50,580 bases of DNA from Pseudomonas donghuensis (GTDB lineage: Bacteria; Pseudomonadota; Gammaproteobacteria; Pseudomonadales; Pseudomonadaceae): the NCBI RefSeq assembly GCF_000259195.1, contig NZ_JH650768.1:105965-156544 (forward strand), read 5' to 3'. Under the pieces are notes generated by a model. The model did not search any database, was not told the DNA's origin, and saw only the letters and a list, made by a program, of their open reading frames with translations. Within the stretch, counting starts at the first letter, position 1, and every line of letters starts with the position of its first letter. The translations under genes were made by a program, and so were the position numbers. Of this stretch, positions 38,651 through 48,685 are shown in pieces.

Positions 38651-40813
38651 ATGACCACCCGCAAAGCCAAGCCCGCCGCCGAAGTCCACCCCGAACCCTC
38701 GCGCATCCGTGAAGGCCTGCCCTTCCCCCTGGGCGCCACCTGGGATGGGCTGGGGGTCAACTTCGCGCTGTTCTCGGCCAATGCCACCAAGGTCGAGCTG
38801 TGCCTGTTCGATGCCAGCGGCGAGGTCGAGCTCGAGCGCATCGAGCTGCCGCAATACACCGACGAGATCTTCCACGGCTACCTGCCCGACGCCCACCCCG
38901 GGCAAATCTATGGCTACCGGGTGCACGGCCCCTACGCCCCGGAAAACGGCCACCGTTTCAACCCCAACAAACTGCTGATCGACCCCTATGCCAAGCAGTT
39001 GGTCGGCCGCCTGAAATGGTCCGAGGCACTGTTCGGCTACACCATCGGCCACCCTGATGGCGACCTCAGTTTCGATCAACGCGACAGCGCGCCGTTCGTG
39101 CCCAAGTGCAAGGTCATCGACCCGGCCTACACCTGGGGCCGCGACCAGCGCGTAGGCGTTCCCTGGGAGCGGACGATCCTCTACGAAGCCCACGTACGTG
39201 GCATCAGCATGCGCCACCCGGCAGTCCCCGAGGCCAACCGTGGCACCTTCGCCGGGCTGATGTGCGACGAACTGCTCGGCCATATCAAACAGCTGGGAGT
39301 GTCGTCGATCGAATTGCTGCCGATTCACGCCTTCGTCAACGACCAGCACCTGCTGCAAAAGGGCCTGAACAATTATTGGGGCTACAACAGCATTGCCTTC
39401 TTTGCCCCGCACCCGCGCTACCTGGCCAACGGCAAGATCGCCGAATTCAAGGAGATGGTCGCACACCTGCATGACGCCGGCCTGGAGGTGATCCTCGACG
39501 TGGTCTACAACCACACGGCCGAGGGCAATGAGCTGGGCCCGACCCTGTCGATGCGCGGCATCGACAATGCCTCCTACTACCGCCTGATGCCCGACGACAA
39601 GCGCTTCTACGTCAATGATTCCGGCACCGGCAACACCCTCGACCTCAGCCACCCCTGCGTGCTGCAGCTGGTGACCGATTCGCTGCGCTACTGGGCCGGG
39701 GAGATGCACGTGGACGGTTTTCGCTTTGACCTGGCGACCATCCTCGGCCGTTATCACCAGGGCTTTGACGAGCGCCACAGTTTTCTTGTCGCCTGCCGTC
39801 AGGACCCGTTGCTCAGCCAGGTGAAACTGATTGCCGAGCCCTGGGATTGCGGCCCCGGCGGTTACCAGGTGGGCAACTTCGCTCCCGGCTGGGCGGAATG
39901 GAATGACCGCTTTCGCGATACCGTGCGCGCCTTCTGGAAAGGCGACGAAGGCCAGCTGGCCGACTTTGCCGCGCGCATGACCGCCTCCGGCGAGCTGTTC
40001 AACCGCCGCGGGCGCAGGCCCTATGCTTCGATCAACTTCATCACCGCCCACGACGGTTTCACCCTGCGCGACCTGGTGTCGTACAACGACAAGCACAATG
40101 AGGACAACGACGAAGACAACCAGGATGGCAGCAACAACAACCTGTCCTGGAACCACGGTGTCGAGGGCCCCACCGACGACCCCGAAATCAAGGCCCTGCG
40201 CCTGCGCCAGATGCGCAACTTGTTCGCCACCCTGCTGTTGGCCCAGGGTACGCCGATGATCGTTGCCGGTGACGAATTCAGCCGCACCCAGCACGGCAAC
40301 AACAACGCCTATTGCCAGGACAGTGAGATCGGCTGGGTCAACTGGGAGCTGGACGACGACGGCGCCGCGCTGCTCAAGTTCGTCAAGCGCCTGACCACGT
40401 TGCGCTTGGCTTACCCGGTGCTGCGCCGTTCGCGTTTTCTGGTCGGCGACTACAATGAGGCGATCGGGGTCAAGGATGTCACGTGGCTGGCGCCGGACGC
40501 CAGCGAGATGAGCGTCGAGCAATGGCAGGACGCCCACGGGCGCTGCCTGGGCATGCTCATGGATGGCCGCGCCCAGGTCAGTGGCATCCTGCGCCCGGGG
40601 GCCGACGCCACCTTGCTGCTGATCGTCAACGCTCATCACGACACGGTGGCCTTCACCCTGCCCGGCGTGCCGGAGGGCGAATACTGGAACTGCCTGGTCG
40701 ACACCGACCGGCCGCACCTGCGCAAAGGCGAGCAGCATGCCTTTGCCAGCGAGTTTCAGGTCAGCGGTCGCTCGCTGGTGTTGCTCGAGCTGTACCGTGA
40801 CGACGATGCGTGA
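38651..40813 (+). CDS. glgX: Glycogen debranching enzyme
   Basis: A 720-residue GH13 isoamylase-type enzyme that cleaves alpha-1,6 branches of limit glycogen. An N-terminal CBM48-type domain (GVNFALFSANATKVELCLFD, about 32-51) precedes the barrel. Catalytic positions are Asp360 (GFRFDLATILG) and Glu396 (LIAEPWDCGPGGYQVGNF), with the third aspartate in TAHDGFTLRDLVSYN. The ATG at 38651 is selected because AAGGAGCACAA precedes it; the frame is open upstream only through the REP pair. It feeds linear maltodextrins to TreY and MalQ. Confidence 0.96.
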   Translation: MTTRKAKPAAEVHPEPSRIREGLPFPLGATWDGLGVNFALFSANATKVELCLFDASGEVELERIELPQYTDEIFHGYLPDAHPGQIYGYRVHGPYAPENGHRFNPNKLLIDPYAKQLVGRLKWSEALFGYTIGHPDGDLSFDQRDSAPFVPKCKVIDPAYTWGRDQRVGVPWERTILYEAHVRGISMRHPAVPEANRGTFAGLMCDELLGHIKQLGVSSIELLPIHAFVNDQHLLQKGLNNYWGYNSIAFFAPHPRYLANGKIAEFKEMVAHLHDAGLEVILDVVYNHTAEGNELGPTLSMRGIDNASYYRLMPDDKRFYVNDSGTGNTLDLSHPCVLQLVTDSLRYWAGEMHVDGFRFDLATILGRYHQGFDERHSFLVACRQDPLLSQVKLIAEPWDCGPGGYQVGNFAPGWAEWNDRFRDTVRAFWKGDEGQLADFAARMTASGELFNRRGRRPYASINFITAHDGFTLRDLVSYNDKHNEDNDEDNQDGSNNNLSWNHGVEGPTDDPEIKALRLRQMRNLFATLLLAQGTPMIVAGDEFSRTQHGNNNAYCQDSEIGWVNWELDDDGAALLKFVKRLTTLRLAYPVLRRSRFLVGDYNEAIGVKDVTWLAPDASEMSVEQWQDAHGRCLGMLMDGRAQVSGILRPGADATLLLIVNAHHDTVAFTLPGVPEGEYWNCLVDTDRPHLRKGEQHAFASEFQVSGRSLVLLELYRDDDA

Positions 40814-40815
40814 CT

Positions 40816-40840
40816 GCCGGGGAACTGCACGTACCCCGGC
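40816..40840 (+). terminator. Hairpin after glgX
   Basis: GCCGGGG (40816-40822) and CCCCGGC (40834-40840) form a perfect 7-bp stem with an 11-base loop two bases after the glgX stop. No T run follows, so termination may be partial. A TATAGA hexamer (40853-40858) right after it could be a -10 box for the next gene. Confidence 0.5.
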
Positions 40841-40877
40841 AAGTCCGATGCTATAGATGGGTCGAACAGGAGTCACC

Positions 40878-41672
40878 GTGAGCGCTGAATCGGACACCCG
40901 CCATACAGCTACCGCCCGCCAGGCTGCAGCGGTCAAGCGCCTGCAGGTGCTGACCGTCAACACCCACAAGGGTTTTACCGCCTTTAACCGCCGCTTCATC
41001 CTCCCCGAACTGCGCGAAGCGGTGCGCAGTACCCGCGCCGACATTGTGTTTCTTCAGGAAGTGCTCGGTTCCCACGACCGGCATGCCGCACGCTACGCCA
41101 GTTGGCCGCCGACTTCGCAGTACGAATTTCTGGCCGACAGTATGTGGAGCGATTTCGCCTACGGTCGCAACGCCGTGTACCCGGACGGCCATCACGGCAA
41201 TGCGCTGTTGTCCAAGTACCCGATCATCGAGCACCGTAATCTCGACGTGTCGATTACCGGCCCCGAGCGCCGCGGTTTGCTCCATTGCGTGCTGGATGTA
41301 CCCGGACAGCGCGAGGTGCATGCCATTTGCGTGCACCTGTCGTTGCTCGAAAGCCATCGGCAACAACAGCTGCAGTTGCTGCGCCGGCTGCTCGATTCGC
41401 TGCCGGCCGATGCCCCGGTGATCATCGCCGGCGACTTTAACGACTGGCAACTGCGTGGCAATCGCACCCTCAACCTGCACCGCGACCTGCACGAAGCCTT
41501 CGAGCGCCATCATGGCCTGCTCGCCCGCACGTACCCCGCGCGCCTGCCGCTGTTGCGCCTGGACCGCATCTACCTGCGCAACGCCAATAGCCATGCCCCG
41601 CAAATCCTCGGCAACAAGCCCTGGAGCCACCTCTCCGATCATCTGCCATTGGCGGTGGAAGTGCAGCTTTAG
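40878..41672 (+). CDS. Endonuclease/exonuclease/phosphatase family protein
   Basis: A 264-residue EEP-fold (DNase I/sphingomyelinase-like) hydrolase. Family signatures are present in order: TVNTHKGF near the N-terminus, DIVFLQEV with the metal-binding glutamate, GNALLSKYPI, the catalytic GDFND, and the terminal SDHLPL with the active histidine. The GTG at 40878 is preferred to the ATG at 40857 because AGGAG lies five bases before it. No signal peptide or membrane helix is seen, so it is likely cytoplasmic. The substrate may be nucleic acid or a phosphodiester/phospholipid; the sequence does not tell. A similar gene occurs in the P. aeruginosa alpha-glucan region. Confidence 0.88.
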   Translation: MSAESDTRHTATARQAAAVKRLQVLTVNTHKGFTAFNRRFILPELREAVRSTRADIVFLQEVLGSHDRHAARYASWPPTSQYEFLADSMWSDFAYGRNAVYPDGHHGNALLSKYPIIEHRNLDVSITGPERRGLLHCVLDVPGQREVHAICVHLSLLESHRQQQLQLLRRLLDSLPADAPVIIAGDFNDWQLRGNRTLNLHRDLHEAFERHHGLLARTYPARLPLLRLDRIYLRNANSHAPQILGNKPWSHLSDHLPLAVEVQL

Positions 41673-41684
41673 CAATCATTCGGC

Positions 41685-41742
41685 ATAGCCGCGACGCTGG
41701 AAAGAGCAGTTGCGGCTATCGAATGTGAATTTTTGTTTTATT
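41685..41742 (+). terminator. Terminator after the EEP gene
   Basis: ATAGCCGCGAC (41685-41695) pairs with GTTGCGGCTAT (41709-41719), 11 pairs with one G-T. A T-rich run (TTTTTGTTTTATTT) begins about 10 bases later. Confidence 0.6.
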
Positions 41743-41982
41743 TCAATGTATTGCCACCTCTAATAGTTTGATAACGGTTATTTCACGCTTTCTTGACGCC
41801 CGCCCGCTCCTCTCCTTAGCTAGAAGTAATGCAGCAATTGCAGATTCCATTCCGAGCCTCTAGCGCGCGCTTTTCAGCGCGCGGCAGGGACCGGTTTGCT
41901 GGTTTGGGTCGCCCTCTGGTTTTGCCTTACAGCCCGTGACATCAGGCCAGAACCCTGGCTATGAAAACAGAGGATATCCGCT
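41743..41982 (+). promoter_or_regulatory. AT-rich upstream region of the beta-barrel gene
   Basis: With the preceding terminator, this completes a 310-bp stretch without a gene. It is much poorer in G and C than the flanks up to about 41830. A TTGACG hexamer at 41793-41798 is a candidate -35, but no clear -10 follows at 16-18 bp. An inverted pair CGCGCGC/GCGCG near 41863-41883 is also present. A promoter is likely here but is not located with confidence. Confidence 0.35.
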
Positions 41983-43053
41983 ATGAAAAAAACTCCGAAT
42001 CCTACGGGCTTTGAGTATGTTTTCTATGCGGTTTCCACGTCGCTGCTACTGGCAACCCCGTTGGAAACCCATGCATTGGGCCTGGAGGATAACGAACCGT
42101 TCAGCAACCTGGTGCAGGCTCAGCCTGTACTCTCGCTCAACCCGGTCAGCGCCAGCGGCCTGGGCCTGAGCACCCTCGGGGCGTTTTCCGAGCGCCTGGC
42201 CGAGCGCCACGCCCCGGCCGCGACCGACCCTATCGCCAGCCAGTGGGCGCAGTTTTTCCCGACCCCGGTCCGCACCCCGAGCCCGGAAGTCGACAACCTC
42301 GGCATATCGAACCAGAGCCTGCAGATCAGCCCGGACCTGTTCATTCGTGAAACCAGTGGCGGCAATACTCACCGTGCCGGTTTCTTTGTCGGCCACAGCA
42401 ACCTGCAAAGCGGTTTTGACGGCCTGCGCAAACCCCAGGTCGGCAACAAGGAAAGCGTCCTCAACCTCGACGGACAAAGCCTGGGTGTGTACTGGAGCAT
42501 GACCCACGATCAGGGCTGGCACCTGGATGCCGTGGCCATGGGCACTCGCTTCGATATCAATGGCCGCAGCGAAACCGGCCAGCGCCTGGATGGCAACGGT
42601 CATGCCCTGACCCTGTCGGTCGAAGGTGGCTACCCCATCAGCCTGGGTAACAACTGGACCCTCGAGCCGCAAGCACAGTTGATCAACCAGCAGTACTTTC
42701 CGGGCAGCCAGACCCAGACCGACACCCAGGAGGCGTTCGACCAGCAACCGAACTGGACCGGCCGGGTCGGTGCCAAGTTGTCTGCGCATTACAACGTACG
42801 CGGCATGCCGATCGAACCGTTCGTTCGCACCAACGTCTGGTATGACTTCTCCAACGCCGACACCCTGAGCCTGGACAAGGTCGACAAGATCAGCAGCGGG
42901 CGCAATTCCGCCACGGTCGAACTGGGCTTGGGCCTGGTGGCACGGGTAACGCCAAAGGTAGCGCTGTTTGTCAGTGCCGATTACAGCAGCAATGTCGATG
43001 ACAATGACCTGAACGGGCTGATCGGCAACCTGGGGATCAGGGTACGGTGGTGA
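41983..43053 (+). CDS. Passenger-less autotransporter-type outer-membrane beta-barrel
   Basis: A 356-residue exported protein. Residues 1-32 are a signal peptide ending around ETHA. About 85 low-complexity residues follow, then an autotransporter-like beta-barrel (about 115-356) with alternating strands such as QSLGVYWSMTHDQGWHLDAV and GHALTLSVEGGYPI. It ends GIRVRW, a C-terminal aromatic residue as needed by the barrel assembly machinery. Typical autotransporters have several hundred residues of passenger; almost none is present, so it may act as a pore, anchor or remnant. AGAGGA precedes the ATG. It lies between the two convergent alpha-glucan operons and ends at a REP pair. Confidence 0.8.
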   Translation: MKKTPNPTGFEYVFYAVSTSLLLATPLETHALGLEDNEPFSNLVQAQPVLSLNPVSASGLGLSTLGAFSERLAERHAPAATDPIASQWAQFFPTPVRTPSPEVDNLGISNQSLQISPDLFIRETSGGNTHRAGFFVGHSNLQSGFDGLRKPQVGNKESVLNLDGQSLGVYWSMTHDQGWHLDAVAMGTRFDINGRSETGQRLDGNGHALTLSVEGGYPISLGNNWTLEPQAQLINQQYFPGSQTQTDTQEAFDQQPNWTGRVGAKLSAHYNVRGMPIEPFVRTNVWYDFSNADTLSLDKVDKISSGRNSATVELGLGLVARVTPKVALFVSADYSSNVDDNDLNGLIGNLGIRVRW

Positions 43054-43071
43054 TGCGAGCGCTTCGCGCTT

Positions 43072-43146
43072 GATCGCTGGCAAGGCCAGCTCCCACAGGT
43101 TCGCTGCATGCAGGCCCTTTGTGGGAGCCGGCCTTGCCGGCGATGG
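43072..43146. repeat. REP pair (facing palindromic repeats)
   Basis: A second facing REP pair (GATCGCTGGCAAGGCCAGC... and ...CCGGCCTTGCCGGCGATGG) with the same CCCACAGG core as the pair near 38.6 kb. It fills the gap between the convergent beta-barrel gene and glgB and probably serves as their common 3' structure. Confidence 0.9.
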
Positions 43147-43149
43147 CAA

Positions 43150-45360
43150 TCACTGCGGTCGCAGGATCAACACCCCCAACGGCGGCAGGTTCAACCCCAG
43201 CGACAACGGCTGGCCATGGCTGGGCAACGCCTGGCTGGCCACTTCACCAAGGTTGCCGTAGTTGGACCCGGCATAGCCCTCGGCATCGCTGTTGAACACC
43301 TCGGCCCAGCGCTCACCAAACGGCACACCAATGCGATAACCCTCGCGCGGCACCGGGGTGAAGTTGGCCACCACCAGCAGCGGCTCGCCGTCAGCGCTCC
43401 AGCGCAGCCAGGCATAGACACTGTTGTGTGCATCATCGCCAATCAACCATTGAAAGCCCTGGGGCAGGCAGTCCTGCTCGTGCAAGGCACGCTCTTCGCG
43501 GTACAGGCGGTTGAGGTCGCTGACCAGGCGCTGCACGCCCAGGTGCTCGGGGTACTTGAGCAGATACCAGTCCAGCTCGCTGTCGTGGTTCCACTCGCGC
43601 CACTGGCCGAACTCGCAGCCCATGAACAGCAGCTTCTTGCCCGGATGGGTCCACATGAAGGTCAGGTAGGCGCGCAGGTTGGCGAACTTCTGCCAGCGAT
43701 CGCCGGGCATCTTGTCGATCAGCGAGTGCTTGCCGTGCACCACTTCGTCATGGGAGATCGGCAGGATGAAATGCTCGGAATAGGCATAGATCAGGCCGAA
43801 GCTCATCTCGTTGTGGTGATAGGTGCGATGGATCGGGTCGTTCTGGATGTAGTGCAAGGTGTCGTGCATCCAGCCCATGTTCCACTTGTAGGCAAAGCCC
43901 AGGCCGCCCTGCTGGGTCGGCTGGCTGACGCCCGGCCAGGCCGTGGACTCTTCGGCGATCACTAGGGCACCGGGGGCTTCCAGCGCCACCACGTCGTTGA
44001 GGTGACGCAAAAAGTCGATGGCTTCGAGGTTCTCGCGCCCGCCATGGCGGTTGGGCACCCACTCCCCGGCCTTGCGTGAATAATCGCGGTAGAGCATCGA
44101 GGCGACAGCATCCACCCGCAGGCCATCGATATGAAAGTGCTTGAGCCAGTGCAGCGCCGAAGCCAGCATGAAGCCGTGCACTTCGGTACGGCCGAGGTTG
44201 TAGATCAGCGTATCCCAGTCCTGATGGAAGCCCTCCAGCGGGTTGTCGTACTCGTACAGCGCGGTGCCGTCGAAACGCACCAGGCCGTGGCTGTCGGTGG
44301 GGAAATGCGCCGGCACCCAATCAAGGATCACGCCGATGCGCGCCTGGTGGCAGGCGTCGATAAAGGCGGCAAAATCCTCGGCCGTGCCATAGCGCGCGGT
44401 GGGCGCGAACATCGACAGCGGTTGATAGCCCCAGGAGCCGCCAAAGGGGTGCTCCATGATCGGCATCAGCTCGATATGGGTAAAGCCCAGCTGCAGGATA
44501 TAAGGCACCAGGCGCTCGGCCAGTTCGCGCCAGTTGTAAAAACGCGCCACTTCGCCGTTGTCGTCCAGCTCGCATTGCCAGGAGCCAGCGTGCAGCTCGT
44601 AGATCGACAGCGGCGCATGGGTGGCCTGGCGCTCGCCACGCTGCTGCATCCAGTCCTGGTCCTGCCAGTCGTGGGCCAGGGGACCTGCGACCCTCGAGGC
44701 GGTGCTTGGCGGCAGTTCCGTAGCGCGAGCCAGCGGGTCGGCCTTGAGCGGCAGGATGCCTTCGCGCCCGAGCACTTCATACTTGTAAGCTTCGCCGGCC
44801 TGCAGGCGCGGCACGAACAGCTCCCAGACCCCGGACGGGTGGCGCAGGCGCATGGGGTGTCGGCGCCCGTCCCAATTGTTGAAATCACCCACCACCGACA
44901 CCCGCCGGGCATTCGGTGCCCACACTGAAAAGCGCACGCCGTCGACGCCTTCGACCTTCACCGGTTGCGCGCCCATGGCCCCGGACAGGTCGCGATGATT
45001 GCCCTCGGCGAACAGATAAAGGTCCATGTCGCCGAGCACCGGCCCGAAGCTGTAAGGGTCTTCGGTGACCTGCTCACCGCCGGCCCAGTTGATCTGCAAC
45101 AGGTACGGCTGTTGCTCCGCCAGACGGGTGATGAACAACCCCGGTACCGGGCCCTGCTCCAGCACGGCCAGGACACGACTGTCGTCGCGCGCCAACACCC
45201 GCACGTTCAGGGCATTGGGCAAATAGGCGCGGACAAACTGGCCTCCGGCACCATCCGGGTGCGGACCGAGCACCGCGAACGGGTCGGCGTGTTCGGCGTT
45301 TACCAGGGCGTTGATATCACGCTGCCCCAGCCCGCCTTCCTCGCGCTTGCGTTGAGTCAT
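43150..45360 (-). CDS. glgB: 1,4-Alpha-glucan branching enzyme
   Basis: A 736-residue GH13 enzyme that makes alpha-1,6 branches in glycogen. It has an N-terminal N1 region (about 20-125), a CBM48 domain (about 130-230, [19 protein letters not shown]), the barrel, and a C-terminal sheet domain. Catalytic residues are Asp417 ([15 protein letters not shown]) and Glu470 ([11 protein letters not shown]), and the third aspartate is in [10 protein letters not shown] near 538. The length matches E. coli GlgB (728). Its ATG directly abuts the TAA of the treS-maltokinase gene, with GGGGAG inside that gene as ribosome-binding site, so the two are tightly coupled. Confidence 0.97.
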   Translation of the reverse strand: MTQRKREEGGLGQRDINALVNAEHADPFAVLGPHPDGAGGQFVRAYLPNALNVRVLARDDSRVLAVLEQGPVPGLFITRLAEQQPYLLQINWAGGEQVTEDPYSFGPVLGDMDLYLFAEGNHRDLSGAMGAQPVKVEGVDGVRFSVWAPNARRVSVVGDFNNWDGRRHPMRLRHPSGVWELFVPRLQAGEAYKYEVLGREGILPLKADPLARATELPPSTASRVAGPLAHDWQDQDWMQQRGERQATHAPLSIYELHAGSWQCELDDNGEVARFYNWRELAERLVPYILQLGFTHIELMPIMEHPFGGSWGYQPLSMFAPTARYGTAEDFAAFIDACHQARIGVILDWVPAHFPTDSHGLVRFDGTALYEYDNPLEGFHQDWDTLIYNLGRTEVHGFMLASALHWLKHFHIDGLRVDAVASMLYRDYSRKAGEWVPNRHGGRENLEAIDFLRHLNDVVALEAPGALVIAEESTAWPGVSQPTQQGGLGFAYKWNMGWMHDTLHYIQNDPIHRTYHHNEMSFGLIYAYSEHFILPISHDEVVHGKHSLIDKMPGDRWQKFANLRAYLTFMWTHPGKKLLFMGCEFGQWREWNHDSELDWYLLKYPEHLGVQRLVSDLNRLYREERALHEQDCLPQGFQWLIGDDAHNSVYAWLRWSADGEPLLVVANFTPVPREGYRIGVPFGERWAEVFNSDAEGYAGSNYGNLGEVASQALPSHGQPLSLGLNLPPLGVLILRPQ

Positions 45361-48300
45361 TTACTGCTCTCCCCAGGTACTGATCAGACCATGCAGGCCA
45401 TGCAAAGGCACAGCCAGCCAATGCGGACGGTTCTCGGCTTCGTAGAGGATTTCATAGGCGGCCTTCTCGAGCGTGAACAACGCCAGCGCCGCCTGCTCGC
45501 CGTCGCCGTGCTCCCAGGCATGGGGCATGGCCGCGCTGGCCAGGCCATAGGCTTCGATGAAGGCATGCCGGGCCTGGTGCAGGTAACGGCGGGCAACGCG
45601 TTGACGGGCCTGACGGGCAGCCTCGGAAAGGTCGACAGCAGAAGCACTGCGCAGCACCATCGCTGCAGCATAGTCGAAGGAGCGCAGCACGCCGCTGACA
45701 TCCTTGTACGGGCTGTGTTTGGCCCGCCGCTGTTGCAGCGGCCGCGCCGGCTCACCCTCGAAATCGATCAGGTAGGCGTCGCCCTGGACCACCAACACCT
45801 GGCCCAGGTGCAGGTCGCCGTGCACACGCATCAGCAGCCCGCCCAGCGCCTGCTTGGTCAGTTCGCCAATGTGCTCGAGCAGGCGCTTGCGCTGCTGTTG
45901 CAGGTCGTCGACCAGGGCCTGGCTGTCGCTATCGAGGCTGGCGCGGTGTTCCTGCAGCAAGTCCAGGGCGCGGCTCAGCTGGGCGCTGATGTGCTTGTTC
46001 CAGGCCTGGCTGTCGCGCCGGTTGCTGGCCCGCGGCTGGAACGCAGGATCTGCGCTGGGCGCGGCCAGCAGCAGGTGCATCTCACCCAGGCGCTGCCCCA
46101 GCAAGGCGGCGAAATCGGCCAGGTCCTGCAGGGCATCGGTGTGCACGTCCTGGTCCTTGCTCGAAGGCTCCATCTCGTCACGAATGGCCCGTTCCAGGTT
46201 GTTCTGGGTCCAGTCCCAGGCGTCGCCCTGGTTACTCAGGTAGCCCTGGGCGATCATCAGCAGGTGCGGCTGCGCCTGATCATCCACGCGGCTCACCCAC
46301 GCCAGCAGCGGCGAAATGTTGGCAAAGCCGGCGGCGCTCAGGTAGGCGCTCATTTCCAGCTCCGGGTGCACCCCGGGGTTGACCCGGCGGATCAGCTTGA
46401 GCACCAGGCTGCCACCGACCACCACCGAGCTGTTGGACTGCTCGGCGCTCAGGTAGCGCACTTGAGCGTCCTCACCCAGGTTCAAGGCCGCCAGTTGCCC
46501 GCTGGCCTCGAAACGCAGCTCACCTTCGCCGCACGGCAAGCGCAGGCCATCCTTGCAGCCGGCAAGCACCGCGCGCACGAAACTTTCCAGGACAAAACCG
46601 TCGGTAATCAAGCCCACCTGGCGACCGCGGCGAACCCGCGCCAAGGCCAGCTGCTGCGGCGCCGGGCTGTTGAGGTGCTCTTCGGCGATCAGGCCGAACG
46701 GCAGTTGATAGCGACTGCTCCGACCGCCGCCCTGCACCACGATCTCGCTGAGCAACACCGGGCTGGTGGGCGCGCCGAAGCGCACGCCATAGGCGATCTG
46801 CACGTGCTCGATCACGGTTTCCTTGCCGGCAAACCAACGGCGCTTGGGCAGGTACTGCGGCAACACACTGTCTTGCAGGATGGCCCGTGACGGCGCCTCC
46901 AGCAGTTCCTCCATACGCTTTTTCAACACCAGCGTAGTGAACTCCGGCAGGCTCTGGGCCGGCTCGACGTGCCAACTGGGCATCTGATCCTTGTCAGCCA
47001 GCAGGAACCAGTAAAAGCCATAGGGCGGCAAGGTCAGCAGGAACGGCAACTGGCCGATCGGCGGAAAGGCGCTGCCGCCGAGCATCTCCACCGGCACCTT
47101 GTCGGCATACAGCTGAAGTTCGAGCTCTGCCGCTTGTGCGGCGCGCGAGACGTTGGCCACGCAGAGGATGATCTCGGTCTTGCCATCGGTGCCGGTGTAC
47201 TCGCGCAGATAGGCCAGGATCCGCCGGTTGCTCGGCGACAGCATTTTCAGCGTGCCGCGGCCAAAGGCCTTCTGCTGCTTGCGCACCGCCAGCAAGCGCC
47301 GGTTCCAGTTCAGCAGCGAGTGCGGATCATGGGCCTGGGCTTCGACGTTGACCGACTGGAAGCCGTACAGCGGGTCCATGATCGGCGGCAGCACCAGGCG
47401 CGCCGGGTCCGCGCGGGAAAAACCGCCATTGCGGTCGATCGACCACTGCATGGGTGTGCGCACACCGTCGCGGTCCCCCAGGTAGATGTTGTCACCCATG
47501 CCGATCTCGTCGCCGTAATACAGGGTCGGGGTGCCGGGCATCGACAGCAGCAGGCTGCACAACAGCTCGACCCGGCGCCGGTCGCGTTGCAGCAGCGGCG
47601 CCAGGCGGCGGCGAATACCGAGGTTGATCCGCGCCCGGCGGTCCTCGGCGTAGTAGTTCCACAGGTAGTCGCGCTCACGGTCGGTGACCATTTCCAGGGT
47701 CAGCTCATCGTGGTTGCGCAAGAAGATCGCCCACTGGCAGTTGCTCGGAATCTCCGGGGTCTGGCGCAGGATATCGGTAATTGGAAAGCGGTCTTCCTGG
47801 GCCACGGCCATGTACATGCGCGGCATCAACGGGAAGTGAAAGGCCATATGGCACTCATCGCCCTGCCCTTCGCCAAAATACAGCTGGGTGTCTTCCGGCC
47901 ATTGATTGGCCTCGGCCAGGAGCATGCGGTCGGGGTAGTTGGCGTCGATTTCGGCGCGGATCTTTTTCAGCACCTGGTGGGTTTCGGGCAGGTTCTCGTT
48001 GTTGCTGCCGTCACGCTCGATCAGGTAAGGGATGGCGTCCAGGCGCAGGCCGTCGACGCCCAGGTCGAGCCAGTAGCGCATCACCCCAAGCACCGCCTTG
48101 AGCACCTGCGGGTTGTCGAAGTTGAGGTCCGGCTGGTGCGAGTAGAAGCGGTGCCAGAAGTACTGGCCGGCCACCGGGTCCCAGGTCCAGTTGGATTTCT
48201 CGCTGTCGAGGAAGATGATCCGCGTGCCGTCGTACTTCTGGTCGCTGTCGGACCACACATAAAAGTCCCGGGCCTTGCTCCCGGGCTTGGCGTGGCGGGC

Positions 48301-48672
48301 CTTCTGGAACCACGGGTGCTGGTCGGAGGTATGGTTGATGACAAGCTCGGTGATCACCCGCAAGCCGCGCGTGTGCGCCTGGGCGATGAAGCGCTTGACG
48401 TCGGCCAGGGTGCCGTAGTCGGGGTGCACCGCCTTGTACTCGGCGATGTCGTAGCCATCGTCACGGCGTGGCGAGGGGTAGAACGGCAGCAGCCACAGGG
48501 TGTTGACTCCAAGCTCGGCGATGTAGTCGAGTTTGGCGATCAGGCCGGGGAAGTCACCGATGCCGTCGTTGTTGGAGTCGAAGAAGGACTTGACGTGTAC
48601 CTGGTAGATGATCGCGTCCTTGTACCACAGCGGATCATCGATAAAGGCGGCTGGGTGGATGCGCTTGGCCAT
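45361..48672 (-). CDS. treS: Trehalose synthase-maltokinase fusion (TreS-Pep2)
   Basis: An 1103-residue two-domain enzyme. Residues about 1-550 are a GH13 trehalose synthase that interconverts trehalose and maltose, with Asp212 (GLRLDAIPYLIERD), Glu254 (LLAEANQWPED) and Asp322 (FLRNHDELTLEM). Residues about 560-1103 are a kinase-fold maltokinase with HGDLHLGQ (Asp953) and LIDFEGEP (Asp970), which phosphorylates maltose at C1 with ATP. In many actinobacteria these are two proteins; the fusion channels trehalose to maltose 1-phosphate for GlgE. The ATG at 48672 has AAGGAG upstream and begins 13 bp after the glgE stop. Confidence 0.96.
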   Translation of the reverse strand: MAKRIHPAAFIDDPLWYKDAIIYQVHVKSFFDSNNDGIGDFPGLIAKLDYIAELGVNTLWLLPFYPSPRRDDGYDIAEYKAVHPDYGTLADVKRFIAQAHTRGLRVITELVINHTSDQHPWFQKARHAKPGSKARDFYVWSDSDQKYDGTRIIFLDSEKSNWTWDPVAGQYFWHRFYSHQPDLNFDNPQVLKAVLGVMRYWLDLGVDGLRLDAIPYLIERDGSNNENLPETHQVLKKIRAEIDANYPDRMLLAEANQWPEDTQLYFGEGQGDECHMAFHFPLMPRMYMAVAQEDRFPITDILRQTPEIPSNCQWAIFLRNHDELTLEMVTDRERDYLWNYYAEDRRARINLGIRRRLAPLLQRDRRRVELLCSLLLSMPGTPTLYYGDEIGMGDNIYLGDRDGVRTPMQWSIDRNGGFSRADPARLVLPPIMDPLYGFQSVNVEAQAHDPHSLLNWNRRLLAVRKQQKAFGRGTLKMLSPSNRRILAYLREYTGTDGKTEIILCVANVSRAAQAAELELQLYADKVPVEMLGGSAFPPIGQLPFLLTLPPYGFYWFLLADKDQMPSWHVEPAQSLPEFTTLVLKKRMEELLEAPSRAILQDSVLPQYLPKRRWFAGKETVIEHVQIAYGVRFGAPTSPVLLSEIVVQGGGRSSRYQLPFGLIAEEHLNSPAPQQLALARVRRGRQVGLITDGFVLESFVRAVLAGCKDGLRLPCGEGELRFEASGQLAALNLGEDAQVRYLSAEQSNSSVVVGGSLVLKLIRRVNPGVHPELEMSAYLSAAGFANISPLLAWVSRVDDQAQPHLLMIAQGYLSNQGDAWDWTQNNLERAIRDEMEPSSKDQDVHTDALQDLADFAALLGQRLGEMHLLLAAPSADPAFQPRASNRRDSQAWNKHISAQLSRALDLLQEHRASLDSDSQALVDDLQQQRKRLLEHIGELTKQALGGLLMRVHGDLHLGQVLVVQGDAYLIDFEGEPARPLQQRRAKHSPYKDVSGVLRSFDYAAAMVLRSASAVDLSEAARQARQRVARRYLHQARHAFIEAYGLASAAMPHAWEHGDGEQAALALFTLEKAAYEILYEAENRPHWLAVPLHGLHGLISTWGEQ

Positions 48673-48685
48673 GCTCGACTCCTTT

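Noticed and set aside
38528..41044. 838-codon minus-strand frame antisense to glgX
   Set aside because: A mirror frame of glgX third-position GC; it has no domain and runs across a REP pair.
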